Positions 11,443 through 21,656 of a stretch of 64,000 nt of DNA are shown here, piece after piece (position 1 is the first letter of the stretch; each line of letters opens with the position of its first letter). Below the pieces are notes generated by a model. That model saw only the letters and a list, made by a program, of their open reading frames with translations, did no database searches and was not told the origin of the DNA. A program made the position numbers and the translations under genes. This DNA is from Linum tenue (Eukaryota > Streptophyta > Magnoliopsida > Malpighiales > Linaceae), in assembly GCA_946122785.1 (NCBI GenBank), contig CAMGYJ010000002.1, forward strand, positions 69,713,703-69,777,702, given 5' to 3'.

Positions 11443-12375
11443 TTTTTTTGACAAAGGATTTACTTGTATTGCTCTTTGAAAGAAAGGTTACAAGGCCAGC
11501 TAACAAAGGAACCCAGAAAGGATCAAGGCCAGACAAACTCAAGCACACGAATGAACAATCTGTGTTTAAGAAATACAACAAGGAAAGCAAAACACAGAAA
11601 AGATCAAACCAAAAAAATCTGCAACACTTGAATCAGATCCAGAAGCCACCAAAAGCTCTCTTGCAAACAAATCAATCAAAGAGCACCAAGCACAATCAGC
11701 TCGTCCGATCCGACCAAGTCCATGACAATTGAAAACAACGCCAAAGGCCGCCTCCTGTGAGTCGCTCGAAGACGCTCAACACAGTGAATCTCTTGTGAGG
11801 GATTACATGGCGGTGGAAATGGTAGAGGATCGAAATGCTCCGAGCTGAAAAAGCAGAGGGAGACCAGGCACCAAGAACTTGGTCAAGGGAGAAGAGGAAC
11901 CCAAACTCCAAAATCCAAGATCTGAAACCGCAGCTAGAAGGGCCAGACACCGCCTTCCTACCACCGACGCCGACCAAGAGGCAGAGGACTACCAACAGGG
12001 GGAACGGAGGGGAAATCGATGAATCGATTCACCATGCATGTTGATGAACCCACCATCTAAAGAGGAGGAGACCCCTAGATGCTTAACCCAGCCCCAAGGA
12101 GAGCAAATCCAGAAAAGGAACCCTAGAACAGGGCAACGAAAGGCCAAAAGGCAAGAGAAGCTAAATAGCAGGAAAATCCGATTGAAGAAGGCGAAACCAG
12201 GTACAAGGAAGCACGAAAAAAAAAGCAAGGAAAAGGAAAGAGCATTGGGCTACCGCCGGTCACCAAGAGGTGCCGGCGGCAGCCCCTGTAAAACCCTAAA
12301 CAGAGGCGCTGGAGAAGAGAGAAGGCAGAGCACAAATTTGAAATAAAGTAAGGAGAGAGAGAGTGTCACTTCTGT
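11443..12375 (-). mobile_element. ORF-less poly(A) retroelement, copy 1
   Basis: Read on the minus strand, the element starts near 12375 with a CT-rich tract, has a stable hairpin about 90 nt in, runs through pyrimidine-rich, moderately GC-rich sequence, and ends in a short poly(A) (T run at 11442-11449 on +). A 13-bp duplication, GGAGATGACTTGT, flanks it at 11430-11442 and 12376-12388. Variable-length duplication plus poly(A) points to target-primed reverse transcription by LINE machinery. No ORF continues over its length. Its 5' end matches the element at 29096. It may be a non-autonomous LINE derivative or a large SINE. Confidence 0.75.
12247..12285 (-). other. Conserved 17-bp hairpin near the 5' end of poly(A) element copy 1
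   Basis: On the minus strand the arms are GGGCTGCCGCCGG and CCGGCGGTAGCCC. One bulged A separates them from an inner CACC/GGTG stem with a TCTT loop. Compared with the copy at 29164 every difference keeps pairing, including one A-T to G-C double change in the inner stem. Confidence 0.75.
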
Positions 12376-12624
12376 GGAGATGACTTGTCGTAGTGATGAC
12401 AACAGGGCTGGGTGGGGCAGATATTTCAACACTCTATATTTTGCAAAGTGCAGGTAAGGTCGGGTAATAACATGTGGTACGGGTCGGAGAAGGTTGGGCC
12501 CTTCTTGTATATTATTTGAAGAATTTTTTTTAGTGATAGAATATAAGAAAATTAGTTTGTAAATGAAAAATAGAGATAATTGGTAGATAAATGGAGTTTA
12601 ATTAGTTGAAAGCTAAGTCTTGTA

Positions 12625-12973
12625 TGTTAGCGGATCATAGGCGAAGGTGTCAGGCCCATTTATTTGTTTTGTAAATAGCCTATCATTGGTCCATTTAATG
12701 TAACCATGAAGCCCATGCATAGGCATGTCATGTACCGTGATGAGACTAGCCTAGGGTTTGTTTTTTGCTTCTTCTTCGTGGTATATAGAGGGAGGCAGGC
12801 AGTCAGTGAAGATACAGAAAACATATACGAATAAGATCAGTAGCTCGAAGGGTTTATACTCTTCCGTGGATTAGTCCTGGACATTCCAGGGATACCACGT
12901 AAATCTGGTGTCAGTTCTTTGATTTCTCATTCTCATTTCCGTACTGTTCACATCAAATTCGGATAAGCTATCA
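12625..12973 (+). repeat. 5' LTR of the + strand copia element
   Basis: 349 bp, begins TG and ends CA. It contains a TATA-like GTATATAGAGG near 12781 and a CTTCTTCTTCG stretch just upstream. Confidence 0.95.
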
Positions 12974-12985
12974 TGGTATCAGAGC
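12974..12985 (+). promoter_or_regulatory. Primer binding site (initiator tRNA-Met)
   Basis: TGGTATCAGAGC follows the 5' LTR with no gap and is complementary to the 3' end of plant initiator tRNA-Met, the usual copia primer. Confidence 0.95.
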
Positions 12986-12996
12986 TTTCTTCGTCA

Positions 12997-15900
12997 ATGG
13001 AATCTGATCGGCCCTCTGTCAGGCTCACGTCAACGAACTACGCCCTCTGGGAATTCCAATTCCGTGTCTTTGTTGAAGGACGTGGCCTTCTGAGCTTTCT
13101 CGATGGAACGTGTCCTCGACCTCTGGCTACCGCACCGATTCAGGAACAAGCTCAATGGAATCAGTGTGATGCTCGGGTTCGTCATTGGTTGCTGGGATCT
13201 GTGGACCCATCGACATGCTTGAGCCTCCGTTTATTTCCGACGGCCAACGAAATGTGGAGACACCTGGCCTCGACGTATTCCACTGTCAATGTTGCACGGC
13301 AATTCGAGGTTCAACTTGCCTTGGCTAGGCTGGAGCAAGGTGATCGGTCAATCAATGAATATTACAATGCCGCGACAGAGCTTTGGACAGAGCAAGATAT
13401 TCTCACTGCTGCACTGCACCCTCAGCCTGCTTCCGCCGATGCGATCAGGGAACGTCGACAAAACCGGATGCTCACCTTCCTCATGCGTCTGCGACCTGAG
13501 TTCGAGACTGTCCGTGCTACGCTGCTGAATAAAGATGATTTGCAGTTCGAGGGGCTGCTGCCTCACCTGGTCCGCGAAGAGACTCGGATCCGCACTCAAG
13601 CAAATCTGGATATTCGCCCTGGCGCTGGCGAGACTGTGTTCGCCGCCACTAATCAAGATTCAGCTTATTCGGTAAATCGTCCATCCTTCAATAATCGTCC
13701 TGTTCCTACTGATATAGAGTGTCACTTTTGTCATGAGCGGGGCCATCCAAAGAAGCATTGTCGTAAGTGGAATTTTTGTGTTTACTGTAAAAGAACTGGG
13801 CACATAATTTTTGAGTGTCGGACTCGGCAGCGGAATGATGCCAGGGCTGCTGGGGGAGGATTTAATGCCTCACGTTCTGATTATGTAAATGCTGCTGGTG
13901 GAGGAGTTAATGCTCCACGACCAGATCGTCCTTCGGCTGGGCCTATGGGGAGGCCCTATATGTCTCATTCTGCTCATCCTACCGCAATGGAGCGCCCAGC
14001 TCTTGCCACGACTCTCTCGGCCAGCAACAACCAACTTGAAATTGGCAGCACCAGTGGGGGAAACTTCTCGGCAGTGGATATTGAGAATATGGTAAATGCA
14101 GCATTACAAAAGTCATTACCTACTGCAATTAGTGCCGCATTTGCTACGCTCCATGGTTCAGGTAATACTGCTCCCTGGTTACTTGATTCCGCGTGTTTCA
14201 ATCACATGACCCATGCATCGAGTAACTTGAGTAATGTTATTTCGGTTAAAGACATGTCATTAAGTGTGGCAAATGGGGGTAAACTTCATGTTCAAGGCGT
14301 GGGATTGATGCATAAACAAAATCTGACTTTGCCTAGCACTTTACATGTTCCTGGTTTGGTTCCGAATGTGGTATCCGTGGGCCAACTTACTGAACAGGGT
14401 TGTTCTGTTTTATTTGCACCGTCGGGATGTGTTATACAGGATTTGAAGACGGGGAGGCAAATCGGAAAGGGGAGTAAGCAGGGAAGAGTTTTTCATTTAG
14501 ATGAGCTTCGTGGGAGTCCAGTGTCATCCTCGGTTAGGAGTTCGGGTGTCAGTAGTCCTGTTTCAGTTTTCAATTTGTCAAAACCTGGTTCATGTGATTC
14601 AGCTATTCCTTTTTCTTTTTCAACTTTGTCAAATAATGTCTGGGACCTATGGCATTCACGCTTAGGTCATCCCCATTCTAGTCGTCTTGTAACGATGTTT
14701 CGTCAATCATTACTCGGTAAAAATCATATTAATCTTTCCGCTCCTCATTCCTGTACTAGCTGTATTGAAGCCAAAACTATTCGCACTTCATATCCGTCCA
14801 GTACCACTGTGATCACCGAACCTTTTCATATAATTCATACTGATCTCTGGGGACCTTCTCCTGAAGCTTCCCGTCGTGGCTATCGTTACTTTGCTTTATT
14901 CATCGATCATGCTACACGTTTTACTTGGGTTTATTTCCTTCGACTTAAATCTGAACTAAAATCTGTGGCCACTGATTTTTTGAAAATGATCCAAACCCAG
15001 TTTGACCGTCCAGTTAAAATCATCCGTTCAGATCCTGGCGGTGAATTCAGCTCTTCTCCTCTGTATGAAGTGTATCGTTCTCTTGGTATTTTAATTCAGC
15101 AGTCCTGTCCTGGTGTCTCCCAGCAAAATGGTTTAGTGGAACGGAAAAATCGTCATGTTATGGATTTAACTCGAGCTCTTCTGTTAGCATCTCATGTTCC
15201 TGGTCGTTTTTGGCCTGAGGCAGTTTCTACTGCTGTTCGTCTCATCAACTACCAGGTCACTCCTGTTCTTAACAACACCAGTCCCTTTTCTGCTCTTTAC
15301 AAACGTCATCCTGATTACTCTCGTCTCCGTGTGTTTGGATGCTTGTGCTTTGTCTTACTTCCTAAACGGGAACGGACAAAACTGACATCTAAAACAGCTC
15401 GTTGTGCCTTCTTGGGGTATAGTGACATTCACAAAGGGTACTTGTGCTATGATCCTCTTGTTCAACGTATTCGGATAGCTAGCACAGTTATATTTTTTGA
15501 AAATGTCATGTTTCATTCTCCTGAATCCTCCTCGTCCAGTTTTCTTCCTGTCAACCTTCCTCCTCCCACGTTTGCGGATGATATTGATAATGTATTCTTC
15601 CCTGCCATGGATCCCCCTGATCCTCCCCTAGATGATTTGTCTCCTGGATCGCCTACCACTACTAGCTCTACTTCGACAACTGGACCATCATCTCCACCTA
15701 GTCAAAATTCCACCGCTACTGTCGACTCCCACTCATCCTCAAGTGTGCCCAACGCGTCTCCTCAAGTTGATCCTCACATTCCACGTCGCTCGGATCGTGC
15801 AACTAAGGGCATTCCACCTCCCAAATTCAATGATTATATGGCATATGAAGTGGACACATTTATTGTCCCCAAGCATTATCGTCAGGCCAAGGGTCATCCC

Positions 15901-17355
15901 CTATGGGAAGCCGCTATGCATCGTGAGTTAGAAGCACTTCATGCGAGTAACACGTGGACACTTGTTCCTCGGCCTTCTTCTTCTACGTCAGTTGTTGGTT
16001 GTCGCTGGGTATATACAGTCAAGATGAATCCGGATGGTACAGTGGATCGGTATAAGGCACGACTGGTTGCTCAAGGATTTACTCAGGAATACGGCATTGA
16101 TTATAGTGAGACATTTGCACCGGTTGCTAAAATGTCTACTGTTCGTACTCTCTTGTCGGTTGCTTCTCTTAATCAGTGGCCATTATATCAGATGGATGTT
16201 AAGAACGCGTTTCTTCATGGAGACCTCGAGGAAGTCATATACATGGAGCCCCCTCCCGGTTATCCCCTTGCTTCACCGGATCTGGTATGTCGTCTTAACC
16301 GATCATTGTATGGTCTCAAACAGGCTCCCCGAGCCTGGTTTGAGAAGTTCCATGACACCATTTCCGCCCTGGGTTTTCAACAAAGCAGCAATGATCCTTC
16401 ATTGTTCACTCGGAATTCCTCTGCCGGTGTTGTTGCTCTCTTATTATATGTTGATGACATGGTCATCACTGGTTCTGATCAGGATGGTATTCAGCGCCTC
16501 AAAGAAGGACTTCATGCTGCCTTTAATCTCAAGGATCTTGGAGAATTGTCATATTTTTTGGGATTAGAGGTTACACGAGATTCTCGGGGCATTCTTCTAT
16601 GCCAACACAAATATATTACCGATTTGCTTGAGGATCATCATTTCTCCGACTGTCGGCCTGTATCTACACCTATGGAATTGAATCTGCATCTTAGTCGCAA
16701 TTCGGGCACACTACTACCTGATGGTAAGGTCTATAGGAGCATTGTTGGGAGCCTCATTTATTTGTCTGCTACACGACCTGACATCTCCTATGCTGTTCAA
16801 GTCGTCAGTCAGTTTATGGATGCTCCTCGTACTGATCATTTAGCAGCAGTTCATCGTATTTTGCGATATCTACAGGGTACACGTAATGTTGGTATTCTTT
16901 TTCCCTCGACTGGTGATCTCCGTCTTCGAGCTTATTCTGACTCTGATTTTGCTGGCTGCATTGATACACGTCGATCTACTTCCGGATGGTGTGTTCAGTT
17001 TGGACATTCTTTCATATCCTGGCGTTGTAAGAAGCAGGATAAAGTCTCTAAATCTTCTACAGAGGCTGAGTATCGCTCCATGTCTGAGGTTTGTTCTGAA
17101 CTTATCTGGCTTCAGCGCTTGCTACATGATTTTGGTGTGACATGTGCTCTTCCTCTTGATCTCTTTGTGGATAACACTAGTGCCATTCGCATTGCGGTTA
17201 ATCCTGTGCTCCATGATCGTACAAAGCATATCGAGATTCATGTGCACTATGTTCGGGATTTGGTTAATGATGGGTCAGTTATGCTTCATCATATTCGGAC
17301 TGAAGACCAGGTTGCTGATCTCTTCACAAAGTCTTTTACCACTAGTCGTCACTAG
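12997..17355 (+). CDS. Ty1-copia gag-pol polyprotein
   Basis: A single ORF of about 1452 residues from the ATG at 12997. An upstream in-frame ATG at 12973 overlaps the LTR end and primer site and is unlikely to be used. Domains in order: copia gag (residues 1-220); two CCHC zinc knuckles (CHFCHERGHPKKHC and CVYCKRTGHIIFEC, about 242-274); protease with DSA at about 397 in place of the commoner DSGA; integrase zinc-binding region (LWHSRLGHPH...CTSC) and DDE core D616, D679, E715 with exact 35-residue spacing; reverse transcriptase with YVDDM (1151-1155); RNase H (SDSDFAGC, STEAEY, DNTSAI). It copies the element RNA to cDNA and integrates it. No stop or frameshift is seen. Confidence 0.95.
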   Translation: MESDRPSVRLTSTNYALWEFQFRVFVEGRGLLSFLDGTCPRPLATAPIQEQAQWNQCDARVRHWLLGSVDPSTCLSLRLFPTANEMWRHLASTYSTVNVARQFEVQLALARLEQGDRSINEYYNAATELWTEQDILTAALHPQPASADAIRERRQNRMLTFLMRLRPEFETVRATLLNKDDLQFEGLLPHLVREETRIRTQANLDIRPGAGETVFAATNQDSAYSVNRPSFNNRPVPTDIECHFCHERGHPKKHCRKWNFCVYCKRTGHIIFECRTRQRNDARAAGGGFNASRSDYVNAAGGGVNAPRPDRPSAGPMGRPYMSHSAHPTAMERPALATTLSASNNQLEIGSTSGGNFSAVDIENMVNAALQKSLPTAISAAFATLHGSGNTAPWLLDSACFNHMTHASSNLSNVISVKDMSLSVANGGKLHVQGVGLMHKQNLTLPSTLHVPGLVPNVVSVGQLTEQGCSVLFAPSGCVIQDLKTGRQIGKGSKQGRVFHLDELRGSPVSSSVRSSGVSSPVSVFNLSKPGSCDSAIPFSFSTLSNNVWDLWHSRLGHPHSSRLVTMFRQSLLGKNHINLSAPHSCTSCIEAKTIRTSYPSSTTVITEPFHIIHTDLWGPSPEASRRGYRYFALFIDHATRFTWVYFLRLKSELKSVATDFLKMIQTQFDRPVKIIRSDPGGEFSSSPLYEVYRSLGILIQQSCPGVSQQNGLVERKNRHVMDLTRALLLASHVPGRFWPEAVSTAVRLINYQVTPVLNNTSPFSALYKRHPDYSRLRVFGCLCFVLLPKRERTKLTSKTARCAFLGYSDIHKGYLCYDPLVQRIRIASTVIFFENVMFHSPESSSSSFLPVNLPPPTFADDIDNVFFPAMDPPDPPLDDLSPGSPTTTSSTSTTGPSSPPSQNSTATVDSHSSSSVPNASPQVDPHIPRRSDRATKGIPPPKFNDYMAYEVDTFIVPKHYRQAKGHPLWEAAMHRELEALHASNTWTLVPRPSSSTSVVGCRWVYTVKMNPDGTVDRYKARLVAQGFTQEYGIDYSETFAPVAKMSTVRTLLSVASLNQWPLYQMDVKNAFLHGDLEEVIYMEPPPGYPLASPDLVCRLNRSLYGLKQAPRAWFEKFHDTISALGFQQSSNDPSLFTRNSSAGVVALLLYVDDMVITGSDQDGIQRLKEGLHAAFNLKDLGELSYFLGLEVTRDSRGILLCQHKYITDLLEDHHFSDCRPVSTPMELNLHLSRNSGTLLPDGKVYRSIVGSLIYLSATRPDISYAVQVVSQFMDAPRTDHLAAVHRILRYLQGTRNVGILFPSTGDLRLRAYSDSDFAGCIDTRRSTSGWCVQFGHSFISWRCKKQDKVSKSSTEAEYRSMSEVCSELIWLQRLLHDFGVTCALPLDLFVDNTSAIRIAVNPVLHDRTKHIEIHVHYVRDLVNDGSVMLHHIRTEDQVADLFTKSFTTSRH

Positions 17356-17394
17356 TATCTGTCAAGCAAATTGATGCTTTCCGACCAGCATCAA

Positions 17395-17406
17395 TTTGGG
17401 GGAGGC
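17395..17406 (+). promoter_or_regulatory. Polypurine tract
   Basis: TTTGGGGGAGGC directly precedes the 3' LTR, where plus-strand DNA synthesis is primed. Confidence 0.85.
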
Positions 17407-17755
17407 TGTTAGCGGATCATAGGCGAAGGTGTCAGGCCCATTTATTTGTTTTGTAAATAGCCTATCATTGGTCCATTTAATGTAACCATGAAGCCCATGC
17501 ATAGGCATGTCATGTACCGTGATGAGACTAGCCTAGGGTTTGTTTTTTGCTTCTTCTTCGTGGTATATAGAGGGAGGCAGGCAGTCAGTGAAGATACAGA
17601 AAACATATACGAATAAGATCAGTAGCTCGAAGGGTTTATACTCTTCCGTGGATTAGTCCTGGACATTCCAGGGATACCACGTAAATCTGGTGTCAGTTCT
17701 TTGATTTCTCATTCTCATTTCCGTACTGTTCACATCAAATTCGGATAAGCTATCA
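17407..17755 (+). repeat. 3' LTR of the + strand copia element
   Basis: 349 bp; reads identical to the 5' LTR at 12625-12973. Confidence 0.95.
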
Positions 17756-17760
17756 TTGTA

Positions 17761-18089
17761 CATATCCAAAGTATCATTGGGTGGGAAAATGAGTTAGGAT
17801 CAGTTAAAGTAGGAGAAATATTGAAAAACAAAATCAAAGTAGGGGAGGTCAAGAACGGGAGGTGTGGGACAGATGGGAAGTAATATCCATATCCCGCTCC
17901 ATGCTAATGCGAGTCTTGAAACTTTTACGCACCCCAACACGAATCAGATCGAGTAATACCCAAATAGAAGGGGTTCATATTGCCATCAGTAGTTGACTAC
18001 TTGTCGGATGGGTAAAATCTTCAGCGAAGGGTGCTAATTTGTTTGGGTGGGCTTGTAACACCTTTTCTTATGGGCGTCATTGGGTGGAG
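17761..18089. other. Intergenic stretch, no gene recognised
   Basis: This sequence was contiguous with 12430-12624 before the copia insertion. Nothing recognisable was seen. Confidence 0.4.
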
Positions 18090-18388
18090 CACTTCTACTA
18101 TGCTATATAGTATTGGTGCTTTAATGTACGACTCAAAGTTGTACTGTAACATTAAATGTATAAGTTTAGGTTGTACCATAAAATAATTTGTATCATTATG
18201 TTATGGTACAACTTTACAGATTGAAGTTGTACCATCACATAAAGGTACAAGTTCAAGTTGTACCATAAAAGAATTTGTACAAAAAATATAGGTACAATCT
18301 GAAGTTGTACCATAATGTAAATGTACAATTTTAAGTTGTACCATAAAGGCAAAATTCTATAACACCAATACTATATAGCATTGTAGTG
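18090..18388. mobile_element. MITE with AAGTTGTACCATAAA tandem units
   Basis: The inverted ends are CACTTCTACTATGCTATATA... and ...TATATAGCATTGTAGTG, continuing with GTATTGGTG/CACCAATAC. The centre repeats AAGTTGTACCATAAA-type units about every 35 bp. No clear target duplication was found. Confidence 0.6.
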
Positions 18389-18489
18389 GCTTAATTTTCA
18401 CTGGACTGAACACCAACTTTGCCCTTTAAGGAATCTCTTATTATTAAAAAAAATTAATAATCTTTCCACGCTACGTTCCCTCCCAAGAT

Positions 18490-18769
18490 GAGACGAGGAG
18501 GCAAACACGAGGCCAGCTAGCTATATCTGGTCAACAACCTAGCTAGCTAGCTTTAATTCCTAAGCTTGAATTCCATTCCTATAGGTGTATCCCAGAAATC
18601 CATTCGTCTAACGTCCACAAAATCAAACGCCAAAATGGATACCAATCTTGCCGCCTGTGTCTAGCTCCCACTATATATAGCACATAGCAACTAACCCACT
18701 TTACATAACACACAGAAACTATATATAGCTAGCTAGTAACTGACCAGAGAGATAGAGAGAGAAATAGAG
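18490..18769 (+). promoter_or_regulatory. Upstream region of the Gnk2-like gene at 18770
   Basis: This region closely resembles 6541-6854. A TATA box TATATATAG lies at 18672-18680, followed by CACATAGCA and a CTTTACATAACACACAGA block. The leader before the ATG is GA-rich. Confidence 0.65.
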
Positions 18770-20401
18770 ATGGCTTACTCAATAACATCATCAATGATTA
18801 TGGCAGCCATGTTGTTGCAACTGTCCATGTTATCGTCGCTAACTCTCACAATTAGCGACGCAGGCTTCATCCCCAATGGTACTGTTTCCTCGGGAAAACC
18901 AAATGCCACCGCCGGTGCCGAATTCGTTTCCGGCGATGTTGATTTGATGTTTCGCGGTGGAAACTCTTGCGGTGCCGTTTGATCGAATGCACCGCCGATT
19001 GCTGAAATCGAGACGATCGTCAAATATCCGCCGCCGAATGTCGGCGCCGTTGATTTGATCGATGCACCTCTAAATGATGAAATCAACGTGACCGTCAAAT
19101 ATCCACCGTCGGGCGGTGTTGATTTGATCGATGCACCTCTGACTTCTAACCAAGAACGACCGTTACTACGGTTCGCACCTCTCCAAACTACGTTCGAACG
19201 AGGGTGTTTGAGTTTTTGAGGAATCTACACTACCGCTACTCCTATGGAGATTCCTGTGGAGAGCTCCGCGACTACGACTAAGACTACAACTATGGAGATC
19301 CTTCCTGGAAGGAGAGCTCCGCGAAGGAGTTACAGAGAAAAGATAAAGTTTGAACAGAGTTGATCTGTGTTGATTTTTTGGTTGTCCCTTCTCTCTCCTT
19401 GCTCCACTGCTTTTATTCGAAAAACTGCTTCGTAGTCTTCACGCTCGGTGGAACCGCTTCCTCAACTGCTCCGTTGTGAACTCCCAAGTGTGTCAACCGT
19501 CTTGCTCTCCTCACCGCTCGGGTTGGTGTGAATCTCACGCGATGTCGTTTTTTACTCCACGACATTGTTTTATATTAAACACTGTCGTTTGCTAAAACAG
19601 CGGTACCGTTGGGCTTACTCGCGGTACCGTTTTGAATTAAACGACACCGCCGATATAGCCACAAAATATTAATCCATGGAACCGCCGCAGTCGGCGCTCG
19701 CATTGGCCTGGGTGAATTTTGGTCACTTGCCCGATATGATTTTTAATTAATCGGTACCGCTTACCAGCCTCTCGCGGCACTGTTTTTAAATCCGCGGTAC
19801 CGTTTTAACTCTCCGCGGTACCGCTTTTCTCCATGCGGTACCGATTTTCCCCTTCCACCAAGGAATAAAAATATTAATTAATTATAAACAAAAACTCCTT
19901 CCCCGACACCTACACTAAAACGCGCGGCCCACCTCTTACTTCCCGGTAAACGGTGTCGTTTCCAGTGCCGCGGTTCCGCTGAGCCTCCTTGCGGTACCGC
20001 TTCTCCCTTTCTGACAAGGAAAAACAATAATTATAAAATAAAACTCCTTCTCCAACACCACGCGCGCAACCCTCTTTTATTTTCATTAAGCGGTGTCGTT
20101 TCCCATGCCGCGGTACCGCAGTGCTTCCTTGCGGTACCGTTTTGCTGTTTCGCGATATCGGTGAGCTTCCTTGCGGCACCGTTTTTCTGATCCGCGGTAT
20201 CGAATTAAATGCCGAGACTGCGGCATTTAATCCCGGCCAAATTAATTTTAGGTGTCAACAGGTACAGTTACGTACTACCGCTGCTCAGGCTGTCCCCAAT
20301 GATGATGATTCGATATGCGCTGCTACGGGCAAATGGTTTTGCAGTCCGGACACTCGACGGAGCATTGTTGTGTTAGATACGAGACGTACAACTTTTGTTG
20401 A
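18770..20401 (+). pseudogene. Gnk2/DUF26-like gene broken by a solo LTR and a deletion
   Basis: The 5' part (18770-18882) encodes a signal peptide closely matching the paralogue at 6855 (MAYSITSS start, then ISDAGFIPNGT). It is interrupted by a 1378-bp solo LTR. After it, 20266-20350 encodes the CAATGKWFCSP region, then the sequence jumps directly to STEHCCVRYETYNFC and a stop at 20399-20401. The middle of the domain, including the C-X-C-X2-C motif, is missing and the join changes frame. Two separate disabling events are therefore visible. Confidence 0.75.
18883..20260 (+). mobile_element. 1378-bp solo LTR with CGGTACCG palindromes
   Basis: The element begins TGTTTCCTCGG and ends GGTGTCAACA, with a perfect 5-bp target duplication GGTAC at 18878-18882 and 20261-20265. 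No internal retrotransposon genes are present, so this is a solo LTR left by recombination; its length suggests Ty3-gypsy. Nine exact CGGTACCG palindromes lie between 19601 and 20139, with variants such as CGGTGTCG and CGGCACCG. Confidence 0.8.
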
Positions 20402-20733
20402 TACGCGCATGTATATTTGGTTCATATCTGTAAGAGATTGCGTTTTACATACTTTGATTACTTGGTTCATAGGTAGATTTCTCATTTTTCTAGAAAATGC
20501 AGTTCACCCTTTGAAAAAATTTAAGAACTGGGAGACTCCGTTCCATAATTAGAAATGCATGAATGAACTAAATCCCATGGCATTTAATTACATCAAATGG
20601 TTATTATATTCCAATGACTATCACATCTTTCATAGTTACTACACTCTCCTCCATTAAATTAATGATATTCTCTAGACTCATTGATCCAGAGTAAGACGAT
20701 TAGTGAAAATGCTTGCACGGGATGACTAAAAAT

Positions 20734-21545
20734 CAGGGTTCAAGAAGGCGCGCCTAGGCGCACGCCTAGGCTCAATTAGGCGCTAGGCGGTGGAGGAGCG
20801 CCTTGACTTGGCCATAGGCGTTGTAAAAGGCGCTGGTAGCGCTTAGTAGGTAGGAATAGCGCTTAGTTTGCGCCTAGTGGGGATAAGGCGTGCCTGGGCG
20901 AGCTTAGGCGGTTAAACCCAATACTCTTCGTTTTGTCCTAGAAAATCAGAAAATTGCCTCTTGCCCTAGAAAATCAGAAACACGGGAAGGGATGACCATG
21001 CTATGTATGTATTCGTAGATGAGGATGAAGAATCATATTGTGCACCCTCGAGTACTGTTACAGATGCAATGGCGGGTGAACAGAGTATGCTTCGCAGGAG
21101 TGCACGAGTGAGAGAGCTCCATGATGAAGAATTAGAGTCTGAAGAGGAGGAAGAAGAGGAGGAGGATGGTGAGGAGATTTCTTTTGAGGATGATGAAGAT
21201 GAAGTGGTGGCTGGACGGACCTACTTTGATGATGAAGAATGAACATTTTCCTATGAACTTATTGACTATTGTTTAGTATTTCGACATTTTATGAACTTAT
21301 GATTCTAGAAAGTGGTCACTATTTGCTTGTTATTTGTTATGTTAAGTGTTTACTGTTAAGAACTAGGCATTGCTAATTTTATATGCATTTGGATTATATG
21401 AATTATTCCATAAAGCAGGAAATATTTGAGAACTTTTTCCATTTATGCTCTGAACGCCTAGGCGCGCCTAGGCTACGCCTAATCAGGCAAGGCGCAAGTC
21501 AGGAGCCGAGCGCTTGCCTTACGCCTAGCGCCTTTTAGAACCTTG
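20734..21545. mobile_element. hAT element with GCGCCTAGGCG subterminal repeats
   Basis: The ends are CAGGGTTCAAGAAGGCGC and, inverted, GCGCCTTTTAGAACCTTG. A perfect 8-bp duplication, CTAAAAAT, lies at 20726-20733 and 21546-21553. Dense CCTAGGCG-type subterminal motifs are present on both sides. The middle holds a short acidic ORF that may be the tail of a transposase. Confidence 0.85.
21003..21242 (+). pseudogene. Acidic ORF, possible tail of a deleted hAT transposase
   Basis: 79 residues, with SMLRRSARVRELHDEE followed by a run of glutamates and aspartates. It lies centrally in the hAT element, followed by an untranslated stretch before the right end, as expected for a transposase C-terminus left after internal deletion. 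No catalytic or dimerisation motif remains, so this reading rests on position only. Confidence 0.35.
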
Positions 21546-21656
21546 CTAAAAATCATTGAATGAAAAACATTTTTAATATTTTTGAAAACATTCCAAATGA
21601 ATCATAAAACCAGTATTTTCTAAATCGAATTACTAAAAGCTTATCATGTATAAAGT

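Larger units (their letters stand above)
12625..17755 (+). mobile_element. Full-length Ty1-copia LTR retrotransposon, recent
   Basis: The order is 5' LTR, primer binding site, gag-pol ORF, polypurine tract, 3' LTR. The 349-bp LTRs (TGTTAGCGG...GCTATCA) read as identical along their length. A perfect 5-bp duplication, TTGTA, lies at 12620-12624 and 17756-17760. Order of domains (protease, integrase, reverse transcriptase, RNase H) is the copia order. Identical LTRs and an uninterrupted ORF indicate very recent transposition, and the element may still be competent. Confidence 0.97.

Noticed and set aside
12973..12996. ATG at 12973 as the start of the copia ORF
   Set aside because: This ATG is formed by the last LTR base and the primer binding site; the ATG at 12997 is the natural gag start.
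21003..21242. An acidic nuclear host gene
   Set aside because: The ORF lies wholly inside a hAT element with a perfect 8-bp target duplication, so an element origin is more likely.
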